A DNA stretch of 64,000 nt from Pseudomonas capeferrum (GCF_013523055.1 NZ_JAAMQM010000018.1:1-64000); one strand, 5' to 3'; counted from the stretch's first letter, positions 25,027 to 34,210 are shown. The notes: a model not told the origin generated them from the sequence alone. Program-made: numbers and translations.

Positions 25027-25930
25027 TCTGCGCTCGCTCGCTTCTGATGAACGCCATGAACGCCAGCGCCACGGGTGACTGGCGCTTGGCCTTGGACTGC
25101 ACCATGCACCAGCTGCGGTACAGCGGCAGTTCCTCGACCGGCAACTCGCACAGCACGCCCGTGGCCAACTCCATGTTCACCGCGTGGCGGGTCAGCAAGG
25201 CAAGGCCGAGACCGGCGATCACGCATTCGCGCTGCGCATCGTTCGAGGCCACTTCCAGAGTCTGGGTGAAGTGCACCCGCTTTTCCTTGAAGTACTCATC
25301 GCACGCCTTGCGTGTTCCGGAGCCTTGTTCGCGGACGAGCAACGTATGAGGTTCGAGATCCTGCAGGCGCAAGCGCTCGAGCTTGCACAACGGATGATCC
25401 GGCGGTGCTACCGCAACGATGGGATTGTTCAGGAACGGCATGAACTCCAACCCCATGTCCTGAGGCACCATGGACATGATGATCAGGTCGTCGCGATTGT
25501 CGGAAAGCCTGCGGATGGCCTGGGCGCGATTGACCACCGTCAGCGTCAGGTTGACCTCCGGGTGACATTGCTTGAAGGCAGCGAACAGGTGTGGCACGAA
25601 GTACTTGGCACTGGACTCGATCGCCAGTTTGAGCTGACCTTGCAATGAGCCCTGCATATCGGAGAGTTGCATGTCGAGGCTCTCCAGGCGCCCGAAGATA
25701 TCCCTGCTGGCGCGTTGCAGCGCTTCGGCGGCCTCGGTCAGGTAGAGCTTCTTGCCCACATACTCGAACAACGGTTGGCCCACCAGTTCCTCGAGCTGGC
25801 GAATCTGCAGGCTTACGGCGGGTTGTGTCAGCGACATCTCTTCCGCCGCGCGACTGTAAGAGCGTAAATCACACACTTCATTGAAGATTTGCAACTGACG
25901 CAATGTCATACGCATCAATGACTTACGCAT
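24968..25930 (-). CDS. LysR-family transcriptional regulator
   Basis: The 320-residue product has the LysR winged helix (MTLRQLQIFNEVCDLRSYSR, SLTQPAVSLQIRQLEELVGQ) and a two-lobe effector domain (LKLAIESSAKYFVPHLFAAF; LDSLAV-like loops; VASNDAQRECVIAGLGLALL). It is of the CysB/CbbR-like group. Divergent from accC-2/oadA with 189 bp between, it is the likely regulator of that operon. The ATG at 25930 has GGATGGG 8 bp before it. Confidence 0.9.
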   Translation of the reverse strand: MRKSLMRMTLRQLQIFNEVCDLRSYSRAAEEMSLTQPAVSLQIRQLEELVGQPLFEYVGKKLYLTEAAEALQRASRDIFGRLESLDMQLSDMQGSLQGQLKLAIESSAKYFVPHLFAAFKQCHPEVNLTLTVVNRAQAIRRLSDNRDDLIIMSMVPQDMGLEFMPFLNNPIVAVAPPDHPLCKLERLRLQDLEPHTLLVREQGSGTRKACDEYFKEKRVHFTQTLEVASNDAQRECVIAGLGLALLTRHAVNMELATGVLCELPVEELPLYRSWCMVQSKAKRQSPVALAFMAFIRSERAQISALVERFSGKLPPIPARQ

Positions 25931-26119
25931 TATTTTATCCCATCCTGCAAAACCTTGTAACGTCACTATAAGCTTTTACTAATGCAGGCTCTAACAAATA
26001 TTGATTTTTGTTTATCAACCTTCAGCGCTAGGGTGATAAGGCGACTGACCAGCAGCGCAGGGTCACGCGCCGACCGGTAATACCGGCTCGTCTGTTCCAT
26101 CGGCTTTGGGAAGAATCCA

Positions 26120-27535
26120 GTGATAAAAAAAATCCTGATCGCCAACCGGGGTGAGATTGCAGTTCGTATCGTGCGTGCTTGCGCCGAAATGGGCATCCGC
26201 TCTGTCGCGATCTATTCCGACGCCGATCGTCACGCCTTGCACGTCAAGCGCGCCGACGAGGCACACAGCATTGGTGCCGAGCCCCTGGCCGGTTATCTGA
26301 ACCCGCGCAAGCTGGTCAACCTTGCTGTGGAAACCGGCTGCGATGCGTTGCACCCAGGTTACGGTTTCCTATCGGAAAATGCCGAGCTCGCGGAAATTTG
26401 CGCGGAGCGCGGAATCAAGTTCATCGGTCCGTCCGCGGACGTGATCCGTCGGATGGGCGACAAGACCGAAGCACGCCGCACCATGATCAACGCCGGCGTA
26501 CCGGTGACCCCGGGTACCGAGGGCAACGTCGCCGATATCCATGAAGCCTTGAGCGAGGGCGAGCGCATCGGCTATCCGGTCATGCTCAAGGCCACGTCCG
26601 GTGGCGGTGGCCGCGGGATCCGTCGCTGCAACAACCGCGAAGAGCTGGAACAGGCCTTCCCGCGGGTGATTTCCGAAGCGACCAAGGCGTTCGGCTCAGC
26701 CGAAGTGTTCCTGGAAAAATGCATCGTCAATCCCAAGCATATCGAAGCGCAGATCCTCGGTGACAGCTTCGGCAATGTGGTTCACCTGTTCGAACGCGAT
26801 TGCTCGATCCAGCGTCGCAACCAGAAACTCATCGAGATCGCCCCCAGCCCTCAGCTGACCCCGGAGCAGCGCGCGTACATCGGTGACCTGGCGGTGCGCG
26901 CGGCCAAGGCGGTCGACTACGAGAACGCCGGTACCGTGGAGTTCCTGCTTGCCGATGGCGAGGTGTACTTCATGGAGATGAACACCCGGGTGCAGGTAGA
27001 ACACACCATTACCGAGGAAATCACCGGTATCGATGTGGTTCGCGAACAGATCCGTATCGCCTCGGGGCTGCCTTTGTCGGTCAAGCAGGAAGACATCCAG
27101 CACCGCGGCTATGCCCTGCAGTTCCGTATCAACGCCGAAGATCCGAAGAACAACTTCCTGCCCAGCTTCGGCAAGATCACCCGTTACTACGCGCCCGGCG
27201 GTCCTGGCGTGCGTACCGATACCGCGATCTATACCGGCTACACCATTCCACCGTTCTACGACTCCATGTGCCTGAAACTGGTGGTCTGGGCGCTGACCTG
27301 GGAAGAGGCCATGGACCGTGGCCTGCGGGCGCTGGACGACATGCGCGTACAGGGCGTGAAGACCACCGCCGCGTATTACCAGGAGATCCTGCGCAACCCG
27401 GAATTCCGTAGCGGCCAGTTCAATACCAGCTTCGTCGAAAGCCACCCGGAACTGACCAACTACTCGATCAAGCGCAAACCCGAAGAGCTGGCCTTGGCCA
27501 TCGCCGCCGCCATTGCCGCCCACGCAGGCCTGTGA
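26120..27535 (+). CDS. accC: pyruvate carboxylase subunit A (biotin carboxylase)
   Basis: The 471-residue product is a biotin carboxylase: KKILIANRGEIAVRIVRACA at the start, HPGYGFLSENAELAEICAER, the ATP-grasp loop MLKATSGGGGRGIRRC, and EMNTRVQVEHTITEEITGID. It carboxylates biotin with bicarbonate and ATP. Because the next gene encodes a carboxyltransferase with its own biotin domain, this is the two-subunit pyruvate carboxylase of pseudomonads, not the fatty-acid AccC. It makes oxaloacetate for anaplerosis. Start is GTG at 26120. The stop is 8 bp before oadA. Confidence 0.93.
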   Translation: MIKKILIANRGEIAVRIVRACAEMGIRSVAIYSDADRHALHVKRADEAHSIGAEPLAGYLNPRKLVNLAVETGCDALHPGYGFLSENAELAEICAERGIKFIGPSADVIRRMGDKTEARRTMINAGVPVTPGTEGNVADIHEALSEGERIGYPVMLKATSGGGGRGIRRCNNREELEQAFPRVISEATKAFGSAEVFLEKCIVNPKHIEAQILGDSFGNVVHLFERDCSIQRRNQKLIEIAPSPQLTPEQRAYIGDLAVRAAKAVDYENAGTVEFLLADGEVYFMEMNTRVQVEHTITEEITGIDVVREQIRIASGLPLSVKQEDIQHRGYALQFRINAEDPKNNFLPSFGKITRYYAPGGPGVRTDTAIYTGYTIPPFYDSMCLKLVVWALTWEEAMDRGLRALDDMRVQGVKTTAAYYQEILRNPEFRSGQFNTSFVESHPELTNYSIKRKPEELALAIAAAIAAHAGL

Positions 27536-27545
27536 GGAACCCATA

Positions 27546-29354
27546 ATGTCCAAGAAAATTTTCGTAACCGACACAATCCTGCGCGACGCCCATCAGTCCC
27601 TGCTGGCCACCCGCATGCGCACCGAAGACATGCTGCCGATCTGCGAAAAGCTCGACAAGGTCGGCTACTGGTCGCTGGAAGTCTGGGGCGGCGCCACCTT
27701 CGACGCCTGCGTGCGCTTCCTCAAGGAAGACCCGTGGGAGCGCCTGCGCAAGTTGCGCGCGGCATTGCCCAACACCCGCCTGCAAATGCTTCTGCGCGGC
27801 CAGAACCTGCTCGGCTACCGTCACTACAGCGATGACGTGGTCAAGGCATTCGTCGCCAAGGCCGCGGTCAACGGCATCGATGTGTTCCGTATCTTCGACG
27901 CCATGAACGATGTGCGTAACCTGCGCGTGGCGATCGAAGCGGTCAAGGCCTCGGGCAAGCATGCCCAGGGGACCATCGCCTACACCACCAGCCCGGTGCA
28001 CACCACCGATGCCTTCGTAGCGCAGGCCAAGCAGATGGAAGCCATGGGTTGCGATTCCATCGCGATCAAGGACATGGCCGGTCTGCTGACCCCTTACGCC
28101 ACCGGTGAGCTGGTCAAGGCACTGAAGGCAGAGCAATCGCTGCCGGTCTTCATCCATTCCCATGATACCGCTGGCCTGGCCGCCATGTGCCAGCTCAAGG
28201 CGGTCGAGAACGGCGCGGATCACATCGATACCGCCATCTCCAGTTTCGCCTGGGGCACCAGCCATCCAGGTACCGAATCGATGGTCGCGGCCTTGAAGGG
28301 CAGTGAGTTCGACACCGGCCTGGACCTGGAGCTGTTGCAAGAGATCGGCCTGTACTTCTATGCCGTACGCAAGAAGTATCATCAGTTCGAAAGCGAGTTC
28401 ACGGCGGTGGACACTCGCGTTCAGGTCAACCAGGTGCCAGGCGGCATGATTTCCAACCTGGCCAACCAGCTCAAGGAGCAAGGCGCGCTCAATCGCATGA
28501 ACGAAGTGTTGGCGGAAATCCCGAAGGTTCGCGAAGACCTCGGTTACCCGCCGCTGGTGACGCCGACCTCGCAGATCGTCGGCACCCAGGCCTTCTTCAA
28601 CGTGCTCGCCGGTGAGCGTTACAAGACCATCACCAACGAAGTGAAGCTCTACCTGCAGGGCGGCTACGGCAAGGCGCCGGGAACCGTGAGCGAGAAGCTG
28701 CGTCGCCAGGCGATCGGCAGCGAAGAGGTCATCGACGTGCGTCCGGCCGACCTGCTCAAGCCGGAAATGACCAAGCTGCGTGCCGACATTGGCGCCTTGG
28801 CGCGTTGCGAGGAAGACGTGCTTACCTTCGCCATGTTCCCGGATATCGGTCGTAAGTTCCTCGAAGAACGCGAAGCCGGCACACTGGTGCCTGAAACCTT
28901 GCTGCCGATCCCCGAGGCCGGCGCTGTCACGGCTCCAGGCGGTGAAGGCGTGCCGACCGAGTTCGTGATCGACGTTCACGGCGAGACCTACCGCGTCGAT
29001 ATCACCGGTGTCGGCGTCAAGGCCGAAGGCAAGCGGCACTTCTACCTGTCCATCGACGGCATGCCGGAAGAAGTGGTGTTCGAGCCACTCAACGATTTCG
29101 TCGGTGGCGGCGGCAGCAAGCGCAAGCAGGCCAGCGCGCCTGGGCACGTCAGTACCACCATGCCGGGCAATATCGTCGATGTGCTGGTCAAGGAAGGCGA
29201 CGCCGTGAAAGCGGGCCAGGCCGTGCTGATCACCGAAGCCATGAAGATGGAAACCGAAGTCCAGGCGGCCATCGCCGGCAAGGTTACCGCCATTCATGTC
29301 GCCAAGGGCGATCGAGTGACGCCAGGCGAGATCCTGATCGAGATCGAAGGCTGA
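27546..29354 (+). CDS. oadA: pyruvate carboxylase subunit B / oxaloacetate decarboxylase alpha-like
   Basis: The 602-residue product has an HMGL-like carboxyltransferase barrel (VTDTILRDAHQSLLATRM to about residue 270), a conserved central region, a Gly/Ser linker (VGGGGSKRKQ), and a C-terminal biotinyl domain with the biotin lysine in EAMKMETEV. It passes CO2 from biotin to pyruvate to make oxaloacetate. GAGGAA lies before the ATG at 27546. It forms a tight operon with accC and ends before a strong terminator. Confidence 0.94.
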   Translation: MSKKIFVTDTILRDAHQSLLATRMRTEDMLPICEKLDKVGYWSLEVWGGATFDACVRFLKEDPWERLRKLRAALPNTRLQMLLRGQNLLGYRHYSDDVVKAFVAKAAVNGIDVFRIFDAMNDVRNLRVAIEAVKASGKHAQGTIAYTTSPVHTTDAFVAQAKQMEAMGCDSIAIKDMAGLLTPYATGELVKALKAEQSLPVFIHSHDTAGLAAMCQLKAVENGADHIDTAISSFAWGTSHPGTESMVAALKGSEFDTGLDLELLQEIGLYFYAVRKKYHQFESEFTAVDTRVQVNQVPGGMISNLANQLKEQGALNRMNEVLAEIPKVREDLGYPPLVTPTSQIVGTQAFFNVLAGERYKTITNEVKLYLQGGYGKAPGTVSEKLRRQAIGSEEVIDVRPADLLKPEMTKLRADIGALARCEEDVLTFAMFPDIGRKFLEEREAGTLVPETLLPIPEAGAVTAPGGEGVPTEFVIDVHGETYRVDITGVGVKAEGKRHFYLSIDGMPEEVVFEPLNDFVGGGGSKRKQASAPGHVSTTMPGNIVDVLVKEGDAVKAGQAVLITEAMKMETEVQAAIAGKVTAIHVAKGDRVTPGEILIEIEG

Positions 29355-29383
29355 TCGAAGCCTTCTTAGCAACGGTTAACCTC

Positions 29384-29408
29384 GGGGAGCGAAAGCTCCC
29401 CTTTTTTT
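29384..29408 (+). terminator. intrinsic terminator of accC-oadA
   Basis: GGGGAGC, loop GAAA, GCTCCCC and seven T, 30 bp after the oadA stop: a textbook Rho-independent terminator. Confidence 0.92.
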
Positions 29409-29440
29409 GCTCCCGTTTTTGAGCGATCTATAGACTGTAT

Positions 29441-29564
29441 CTGCAGCATAATGCAGATAAAACTCAATATGGCTTTTAGGTACGCATAAAAAATGCAGAA
29501 ATAATGGGATTAGGTTAGAAGTGCATTAAAGTGCAGATCCCTATGTATCTATTAACCGTGCAGA
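29441..29564 (+). repeat. TGCAGA direct repeats before the hipA remnant
   Basis: TGCAGA occurs at 29452, 29494, 29532 and 29559, and CTGCA/TGCAG arms form an inverted repeat at 29441-29456. The repeats flank the start of the hipA remnant, where the antitoxin of such systems normally binds. They may be the old operators of the hip pair. Confidence 0.35.
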
Positions 29565-30248
29565 TCTATTCCTCAGGCCGTTGGCAGGATGCAATGACCT
29601 GTCGGTTCTCTCATCCGAAAAGTGGGCTGCGAAGTCTAGGCATCGAGACTGTTGCAACCGATGAGATGGCATTGGAGGAGGGCAGCAAGCCGAGCTTGTG
29701 GATGAGACGCTTCGATCCCGGGTCAGTGAGCAGGGCGCCTGGCAATCGAGTCGATCTACTCGGTGGCTGGTGTGGAGGAGCCAGGTAGCCGGATGAGCCA
29801 CGTCGATGTCATCCACCTGTTAGGGCGGCTGTGGATAGAAGCCGGACAGCGTACGCAGGTGCAAGACTTGGTTGGGCAATACCTGCCGGGACCTGATCAA
29901 CAAGACTCTGGGCAACTTCGATAATCATGGGCGCAATACCGCGATCATTCGTGGGCAGAACGGATTGTCCCTGGCGCCGATCTACGACCTTGCCCCAATG
30001 GTACTTGATGCGGAAGGCATCACTCGTACTACCAATGGCCTACCGGCATCGAGCGGAGTGGCGAAATAGATTGGCGCGCAGCCTGCGATACACTCGCAGG
30101 CTTGCTCAATCCTCTACAGGTGTTCGAGCAGCTGCGGCAGGATGCCCGGCTGTTGATGGCGCTGCCGGATTTGCTGGCTGACAGCGGTCTGCCCGACGCG
30201 GTCATGAATCATCCAGCCGTTGCCTTGAAACATCTGAAAAGCGCATGA
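29543..30248 (+). pseudogene. hipA-like toxin kinase pseudogene
   Basis: The reading frame starts like a HipA N-terminus (MYLLTVQIYSSGRWQDAMTC), then breaks. In other frames come SLWMRRFDP, EEPGSRMSHVDVIHLLGRLW, IEAGQRTQVQDLV, DLINKTLGNFDNHGRNTAII and LSLAPIYDLAPMVLDAEGIT, then SGEIDWRAACDTLAGLLNPL and PAVALKHLKSA to the stop. The NFDNHGRN and APIYDLAPM motifs are the catalytic core of HipA Ser/Thr kinases. The gene has lost an internal segment and holds several frameshifts, so it is dead. Confidence 0.75.
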
Positions 30249-30252
30249 CAGC

Positions 30253-30543
30253 ATGGGGACCGCTTTGACGCTCTCGATCGATGTTCGCCGCTTGCTGATC
30301 GAGGGTGTACGCGATGGCATAGCCGATGGCTCACTCGAATTGGGCGCCGGGGTTCGACGCTTGCGTATCGAAGTGGCAAAGATGCAGCAAAGCCAGTTCG
30401 CCCGTTATGTGCAAGATCTCGGTGCGCACACTCATCCAGATTGAGCAGGGTGAAGGCAATCCCACATTGAAATCGCTGAACGCCATGTTCCGCCCGTTTG
30501 CTCTGCAGATGAGGGTCGTTCGGCGTCAGCGAAACATCAATTG
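30253..30543 (+). pseudogene. hipB-like HTH antitoxin, frameshifted
   Basis: The frame begins MGTALTLSIDVRRLLIEGVR and LGAGVRRLRIEVAKMQQSQF, breaks near 30405 and resumes as CKISVRTLIQIEQGEGNPTL and PFALQMRVVRRQRNI. Together these make a Cro/CI-type helix-turn-helix of about 96 residues. One extra T in CGTTATGTGC explains the break. It follows the hipA remnant at once, so toxin and antitoxin decayed together; in this pair the toxin gene came first. Confidence 0.75.
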
Positions 30544-30630
30544 AACAGGAGCCTGTCTGGCTGCCTTGAAGTTGTCTCGCCGGAGCAAGGCCGGCACTTT
30601 GCGGCTGTACACCGCAAAGCCAATCCACCG

Positions 30631-31305
30631 TTACGGCTCCTTGCGGCAAGCCTCCAGCGTTCTGAGCTGGCCTTCGGGTCGCTGGTTCTCGGCGCTCAAC
30701 CATTGTTCGAAACCCCGAGCGATCGCGGGCCACTCGTCATCCGTGATGGAAAACCAGGCGGTATCGCGGTTACGGTCCTTGATCACCATGTGTTTGCGGA
30801 ACACGCCTTCGAAGGTGAAGCCGAAGCGCTCGGCGGCACGCTTGGAGCGGGCATTATCGTTGTTGCACTTCCATTCCAGGCGCCTATTGCCCAGCTCGAA
30901 AGCCAGCTTGCCAAGCAGATAGACCGCTTCCGTGCCCTTGGGAGTACGTTGCATCGCGCCGCCGAACGCGATGTGCCCGATCTCGATGCGGCCCTGGTCG
31001 GGCACGATCGACATCAGACTGAGAATGCCCTGGGCTCTGCCGCTTTGCGTGTCGATGACACTGAAGAACAGTGGGTCGCGGGTTGCGGCATTGCTGTCCA
31101 GCCAGTGGTCGAAGCCTTCTTCGTCGGTAAAAGGACCGTAGGCAAGGTATTTCCAGAGCTCGGGATCGGCGCCCGGGCCTTGGAAGACATCCCGCAACGC
31201 CTCGCGATGGCGATGGGCATGGAGTTTCTCGAGACGGATGAAACGGCCTTCGAGAGTCGTGGCCGTAGGTACCTTCGCCGCCTGCCAGTGTAGTGGATGA
31301 TTCAT
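30631..31305 (-). CDS. GNAT-family N-acetyltransferase (RimJ/RimL-like)
   Basis: The 224-residue product has the RimJ/RimL type of GNAT domain: LEGRFIRLEKLHAHRHREAL, FFSVIDTQSGRAQGILSLMS, IEIGHIAFGGAMQRTPKGTE, then CNNDNARSKRAAERFGFTFE and RNRDTAWFSITDDEWP. It moves an acetyl group from acetyl-CoA to an amine or protein N-terminus. The ATG at 31305 has CGGAG 7 bp before it. It is the last of three genes in one unit with a second GNAT and PaiB. Confidence 0.85.
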   Translation of the reverse strand: MNHPLHWQAAKVPTATTLEGRFIRLEKLHAHRHREALRDVFQGPGADPELWKYLAYGPFTDEEGFDHWLDSNAATRDPLFFSVIDTQSGRAQGILSLMSIVPDQGRIEIGHIAFGGAMQRTPKGTEAVYLLGKLAFELGNRRLEWKCNNDNARSKRAAERFGFTFEGVFRKHMVIKDRNRDTAWFSITDDEWPAIARGFEQWLSAENQRPEGQLRTLEACRKEP

Positions 31306-31318
31306 GATCGACTCCGGG

Positions 31319-31765
31319 TCAAAGCGCTTTGCGAAACTGAATGAAGCCAGAGCGTTCGGCCACCTGTTCATACAGGCCAATGGCACCGGTGTTGGTCTGA
31401 TGAGTCAACCAGTGAACCTTGCTGCTGCCCAAGGCCCCGGCCTCGGCATAGACATGCTCGATCAGTTGACGACCAATGCCTAGGCCGCGCTGCTCGCTGT
31501 CGACGTAGAGATCCTGCAGGTAACAGGAGTTCTCGATGCTCCAGTTGGAACGATGATAGATCCAATTGACCATTCCCACCGCCTTGCCATCCACCCAGGC
31601 CAGAGCCGAATGGGTAGGTTCGGTAGGGTCGAGCAGACGCTGCCAGGTGCTGGCGCTGACGTCTTCGGCAAGCTGCGCTTCGTAGAAGCGCAAGTAAGCT
31701 TGCCATAAAGGTAGCCAGGCAGCGTGATCGTCGATGCTGACAGGACGCAGGGTGACGTTGGGCAT
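31319..31765 (-). CDS. GNAT-family N-acetyltransferase
   Basis: The 148-residue product has a compact GNAT domain: LRPVSIDDHAAWLPLWQAYL, the strand YLQDLYVDSEQRGLGIGRQL with the acetyl-CoA loop, and WLTHQTNTGAIGLYEQVAER. It fits small-molecule acetyltransferases. The start at 31765 is preceded by AAGGAA. It lies 13 bp from the next gene and 11 bp after PaiB, so the three are one operon. In Bacillus PaiA, a GNAT, is paired with PaiB in the same way and acetylates polyamines. Confidence 0.85.
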   Translation of the reverse strand: MPNVTLRPVSIDDHAAWLPLWQAYLRFYEAQLAEDVSASTWQRLLDPTEPTHSALAWVDGKAVGMVNWIYHRSNWSIENSCYLQDLYVDSEQRGLGIGRQLIEHVYAEAGALGSSKVHWLTHQTNTGAIGLYEQVAERSGFIQFRKAL

Positions 31766-31776
31766 GGGCGATTCCT

Positions 31777-32406
31777 TCAAGGTTGGCGCATGTGCGCCGC
31801 GAGTTGGTTGTCCAGGTGGTCGGGACTGCTGGCCAGACGCGTGCGTACGCCTTCGATATCCTGGGCGGCACGGTTCTGGCTGAGTTTGCGGGCGCCTTGC
31901 AGACGATTGATGGGCAGGCGTATGCCGACGATCGCGCGTAGCATCCCCTGAATGTAGTCGGTGGGTGCGTCGGTCACTTTCCAGGGCTCGCTGCGGCCCT
32001 GTTCATGCCGGTCGGTAAGTCGGCTGACGATATCCAGCAGACGCGGACCGTCCTGAATGACCTCCGCCACCCCGTACGCGTGCACCGCGAGGTAGTTCCA
32101 GGTGGGTACCGTGCGGGGATCTTCTGCCTTGCTTGGATAATAGCCGGGGCTTACATAAGCGTCGGCTCCGGCGAATATCATCAACGCCTCGGTGCCTGCC
32201 TGCAAGTCGAGCCACTGTTGGTTGGCCCGAGCCAGGTGCGCGTAGATCGTGCCCTGGGTACCTTCGGTCGGATCGATCAACACGGGCAAATGAGTGGCCA
32301 GCAAGCCATGCTTGCCGTGGCTTGCCAATAGGGCGAGGCGGCTCAGCGACATCTGCCGGTGCAGATGCTCGAGATCGTGTTCCTGATGGGATCTGGCGTT
32401 GTACAT
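31777..32406 (-). CDS. PaiB-family FMN-binding regulator-like protein
   Basis: The 209-residue product is a PaiB protein: LASHGKHGLLATHLPVLID, GTIYAHLARANQQWLDL, AYVSPGYYP and TVPTWNYLAVHAYG, followed by IVGIRLPINRLQGARKLSQN. These have an FMN-binding split-barrel fold and were first described as repressors of sporulation and protease genes in Bacillus. The ATG at 32406 has AAGGA upstream; 32433 is a longer option. It leads an operon with two GNAT genes and is divergent from a MocR regulator, which probably controls it. Confidence 0.88.
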   Translation of the reverse strand: MYNARSHQEHDLEHLHRQMSLSRLALLASHGKHGLLATHLPVLIDPTEGTQGTIYAHLARANQQWLDLQAGTEALMIFAGADAYVSPGYYPSKAEDPRTVPTWNYLAVHAYGVAEVIQDGPRLLDIVSRLTDRHEQGRSEPWKVTDAPTDYIQGMLRAIVGIRLPINRLQGARKLSQNRAAQDIEGVRTRLASSPDHLDNQLAAHMRQP

Positions 32407-32494
32407 GGCTTGGTCCTTGTCGAATGGCTCCATCCTAGGCAGGCTAATGGCTCAAGTTAAGAGCCATTAATGACCAATTCGATAGGTCCAATCT

Positions 32495-34018
32495 GTGAAC
32501 GAGCATCCGCTTGACCTGTCCTTCGACCCTGCCGGAATCGTGCTCGACAGGCGCCTTGGCCTCAGTCGCCAGCTGTATCAGGCATTGCGCGAGCGTGTGC
32601 TGGACGGTCGTCTGGGCAGTGGTGCCCGATTGCCGGCCAGCCGCGATCTGGCCGCGATATTGAAGCTGTCTCGCAACAGCGTGGTGAGGGCCTACGATCA
32701 GCTGTATGCCGAAGGCTATATCGAAAGCCGAGTCGGTGACGGCACCTATGTGAGCCAGCTAAAAAAACTATCCACAAAACCATCCACAGGGTTATCCCTG
32801 GGTTTATCAACAGATTTATCCACATATTCTTCAAAAAATACTGAGGGTTCGTCCAGTTCCGATAGGTCGGGCGATACGCTGGAGCGTCTGAAAAATCATC
32901 ATTTGCCACCGCCAAAAAGCGGACCGCCTCGCGCATTTCGGGTAGGCGTCCCGGCATTCGATCTGTTCCCATTCCAAGTCTGGGCCAGGTTGCAAGCGGG
33001 TTTCTGGCGCAATCCGGATCCAGCGCGGCTCGGTTACGGTGACCCGGCGGGCGAGCCACTGCTACGCGAGCTCATCGCCGCTTATCTGCGAAGGTCACGG
33101 GGGTTGTCCTGCAGTGCTGAACAAATAGTGATCACCAGTGGCGCACAGCAAGCCATAAGCCTTTGTGCACAGTTGCTGCTCAAGCCAGGTGACTGTGTCG
33201 CTGTGGAAAATCCAGGCTATCGCGCCGCCGCACATGCACTTTCGCTACACGGCGCACGCCTTGAAGGGATTCCCGTCGACGGCGAAGGCCTTGATTGCGA
33301 GGTGCTGGAAACCCTGGCGGACTGTCGGCTCGCCTATGTCACCCCTGCGCATCAATATCCAACGGGAGTGACCATGAGCCTGGCCCGGCGTCTGTCGCTG
33401 CTGGCTTGGGCCGAACGCAGCGGCGGCTGGATCATCGAGGACGACTATGACGGCGAATACCGCTACAACGGCGCCCCCTTGGCGCCGCTGGCGGCATTGG
33501 ACCAACATGCCCGAGTGCTGTACGTCGGTACGTTCGGCAAGATCGCTTTTCCGGCGCTGCGGCTTGGTTATCTGGTGTTGCCGGAAGGCTTGGTGCAAGC
33601 GTTCTCCCAGGCATGCGCCCTGGCCGTACGACATTCCGAGGTCGGCGCCCAGAGCGTGATGGCGCAGTTCATGGCGCAAGGACATTTTCAGCGGCACATC
33701 CGCCGCATGCGCCGGGCCGCCTTGAGTCGGCGCAACGTGCTGCAGGCCGGCTGGCCTAGGGATGTGCCAGGTCTCGGGCCGATGCCCGAAGTCGCGGCGG
33801 GACTGCATGTGAAGGTAGACGTGGACACCCTGGCGCGTGAGGCGGAATTGGTGGCGCGAGCCGAAACGGCGGGTGTAGAAATCAATCCTCTGAGCAGCTA
33901 TTGGCTGGACGATCAAACGCCTGTGGATAACCACGCCGGACTGGTGCTCGGCTTCGCCGCCGTGAGCGAAGCCGAAATCGCCAATGCGCTGATGCGCCTG
34001 CGCAAGGCCTGGCGCTAG
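32495..34018 (+). CDS. MocR/PdxR-type GntR regulator with aminotransferase domain
   Basis: The 507-residue product joins a GntR winged helix (residues about 20-88: LYQALRERVLDGRLGSGARL, LAAILKLSRNSVVRAYDQLY) to a class I aminotransferase domain (about 150-500) with the PLP lysine in GTFGKIAFPALRLGYLV and the Asp in IIEDDYDGEYRY. Such proteins sense PLP or an amino compound. Between the domains lies an odd linker made of four-residue repeats (LSTK, PSTG, LSLG, LSTD, LSTY). It is divergent from the PaiB-GNAT operon (88 bp) and most likely regulates it. Confidence 0.9.
   Translation: MNEHPLDLSFDPAGIVLDRRLGLSRQLYQALRERVLDGRLGSGARLPASRDLAAILKLSRNSVVRAYDQLYAEGYIESRVGDGTYVSQLKKLSTKPSTGLSLGLSTDLSTYSSKNTEGSSSSDRSGDTLERLKNHHLPPPKSGPPRAFRVGVPAFDLFPFQVWARLQAGFWRNPDPARLGYGDPAGEPLLRELIAAYLRRSRGLSCSAEQIVITSGAQQAISLCAQLLLKPGDCVAVENPGYRAAAHALSLHGARLEGIPVDGEGLDCEVLETLADCRLAYVTPAHQYPTGVTMSLARRLSLLAWAERSGGWIIEDDYDGEYRYNGAPLAPLAALDQHARVLYVGTFGKIAFPALRLGYLVLPEGLVQAFSQACALAVRHSEVGAQSVMAQFMAQGHFQRHIRRMRRAALSRRNVLQAGWPRDVPGLGPMPEVAAGLHVKVDVDTLAREAELVARAETAGVEINPLSSYWLDDQTPVDNHAGLVLGFAAVSEAEIANALMRLRKAWR
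32768..32824 (+). repeat. 12-bp tandem repeat of DnaA-box-like sequences
   Basis: Five nonamers start at 32768, 32780, 32792, 32804 and 32816, exactly 12 bp apart: CTATCCACA, CCATCCACA, TTATCCCTG, TTATCAACA and TTATCCACA. The last is a perfect DnaA box, the others carry one or two changes. They encode the L-S-T-x linker of the MocR protein. Another perfect box (TGTGGATAA) is at 33922. Confidence 0.7.
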
Positions 34019-34089
34019 TCGCTAATGCCAGTCAGTTAAGGGAAGTCGTCGATTCACATGCTGGCGCTCAGCCTTCGGCTCGAATTTCT

Positions 34090-34210
34090 TCAGAGAAGCT
34101 GATGGCCTATCGCGGGACAAGCCCGCTCGCCACCAGTATGCGCTGTAGCGAAGATATATATGCCTGGTGGCGAGCGGGCTTGTCCCGCGATAGGCCATCA
34201 GCTTCTCTGA
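34090..34210. repeat. REP pair, 47-bp perfect inverted repeat
   Basis: TCAGAGAAGCTGATGGCC... (34090-34136) and its exact complement (34164-34210) flank a 27-bp loop. Each arm carries the P. putida REP core with CGCGGGACAAGCCCGC. It lies between the convergent MocR and polyamine-binding protein genes, where such elements usually sit. Confidence 0.9.

Noticed and set aside
27468..29372. Long minus-strand open frame opposite oadA
   Set aside because: Antisense shadow of a well-defined carboxyltransferase gene with a biotin motif.
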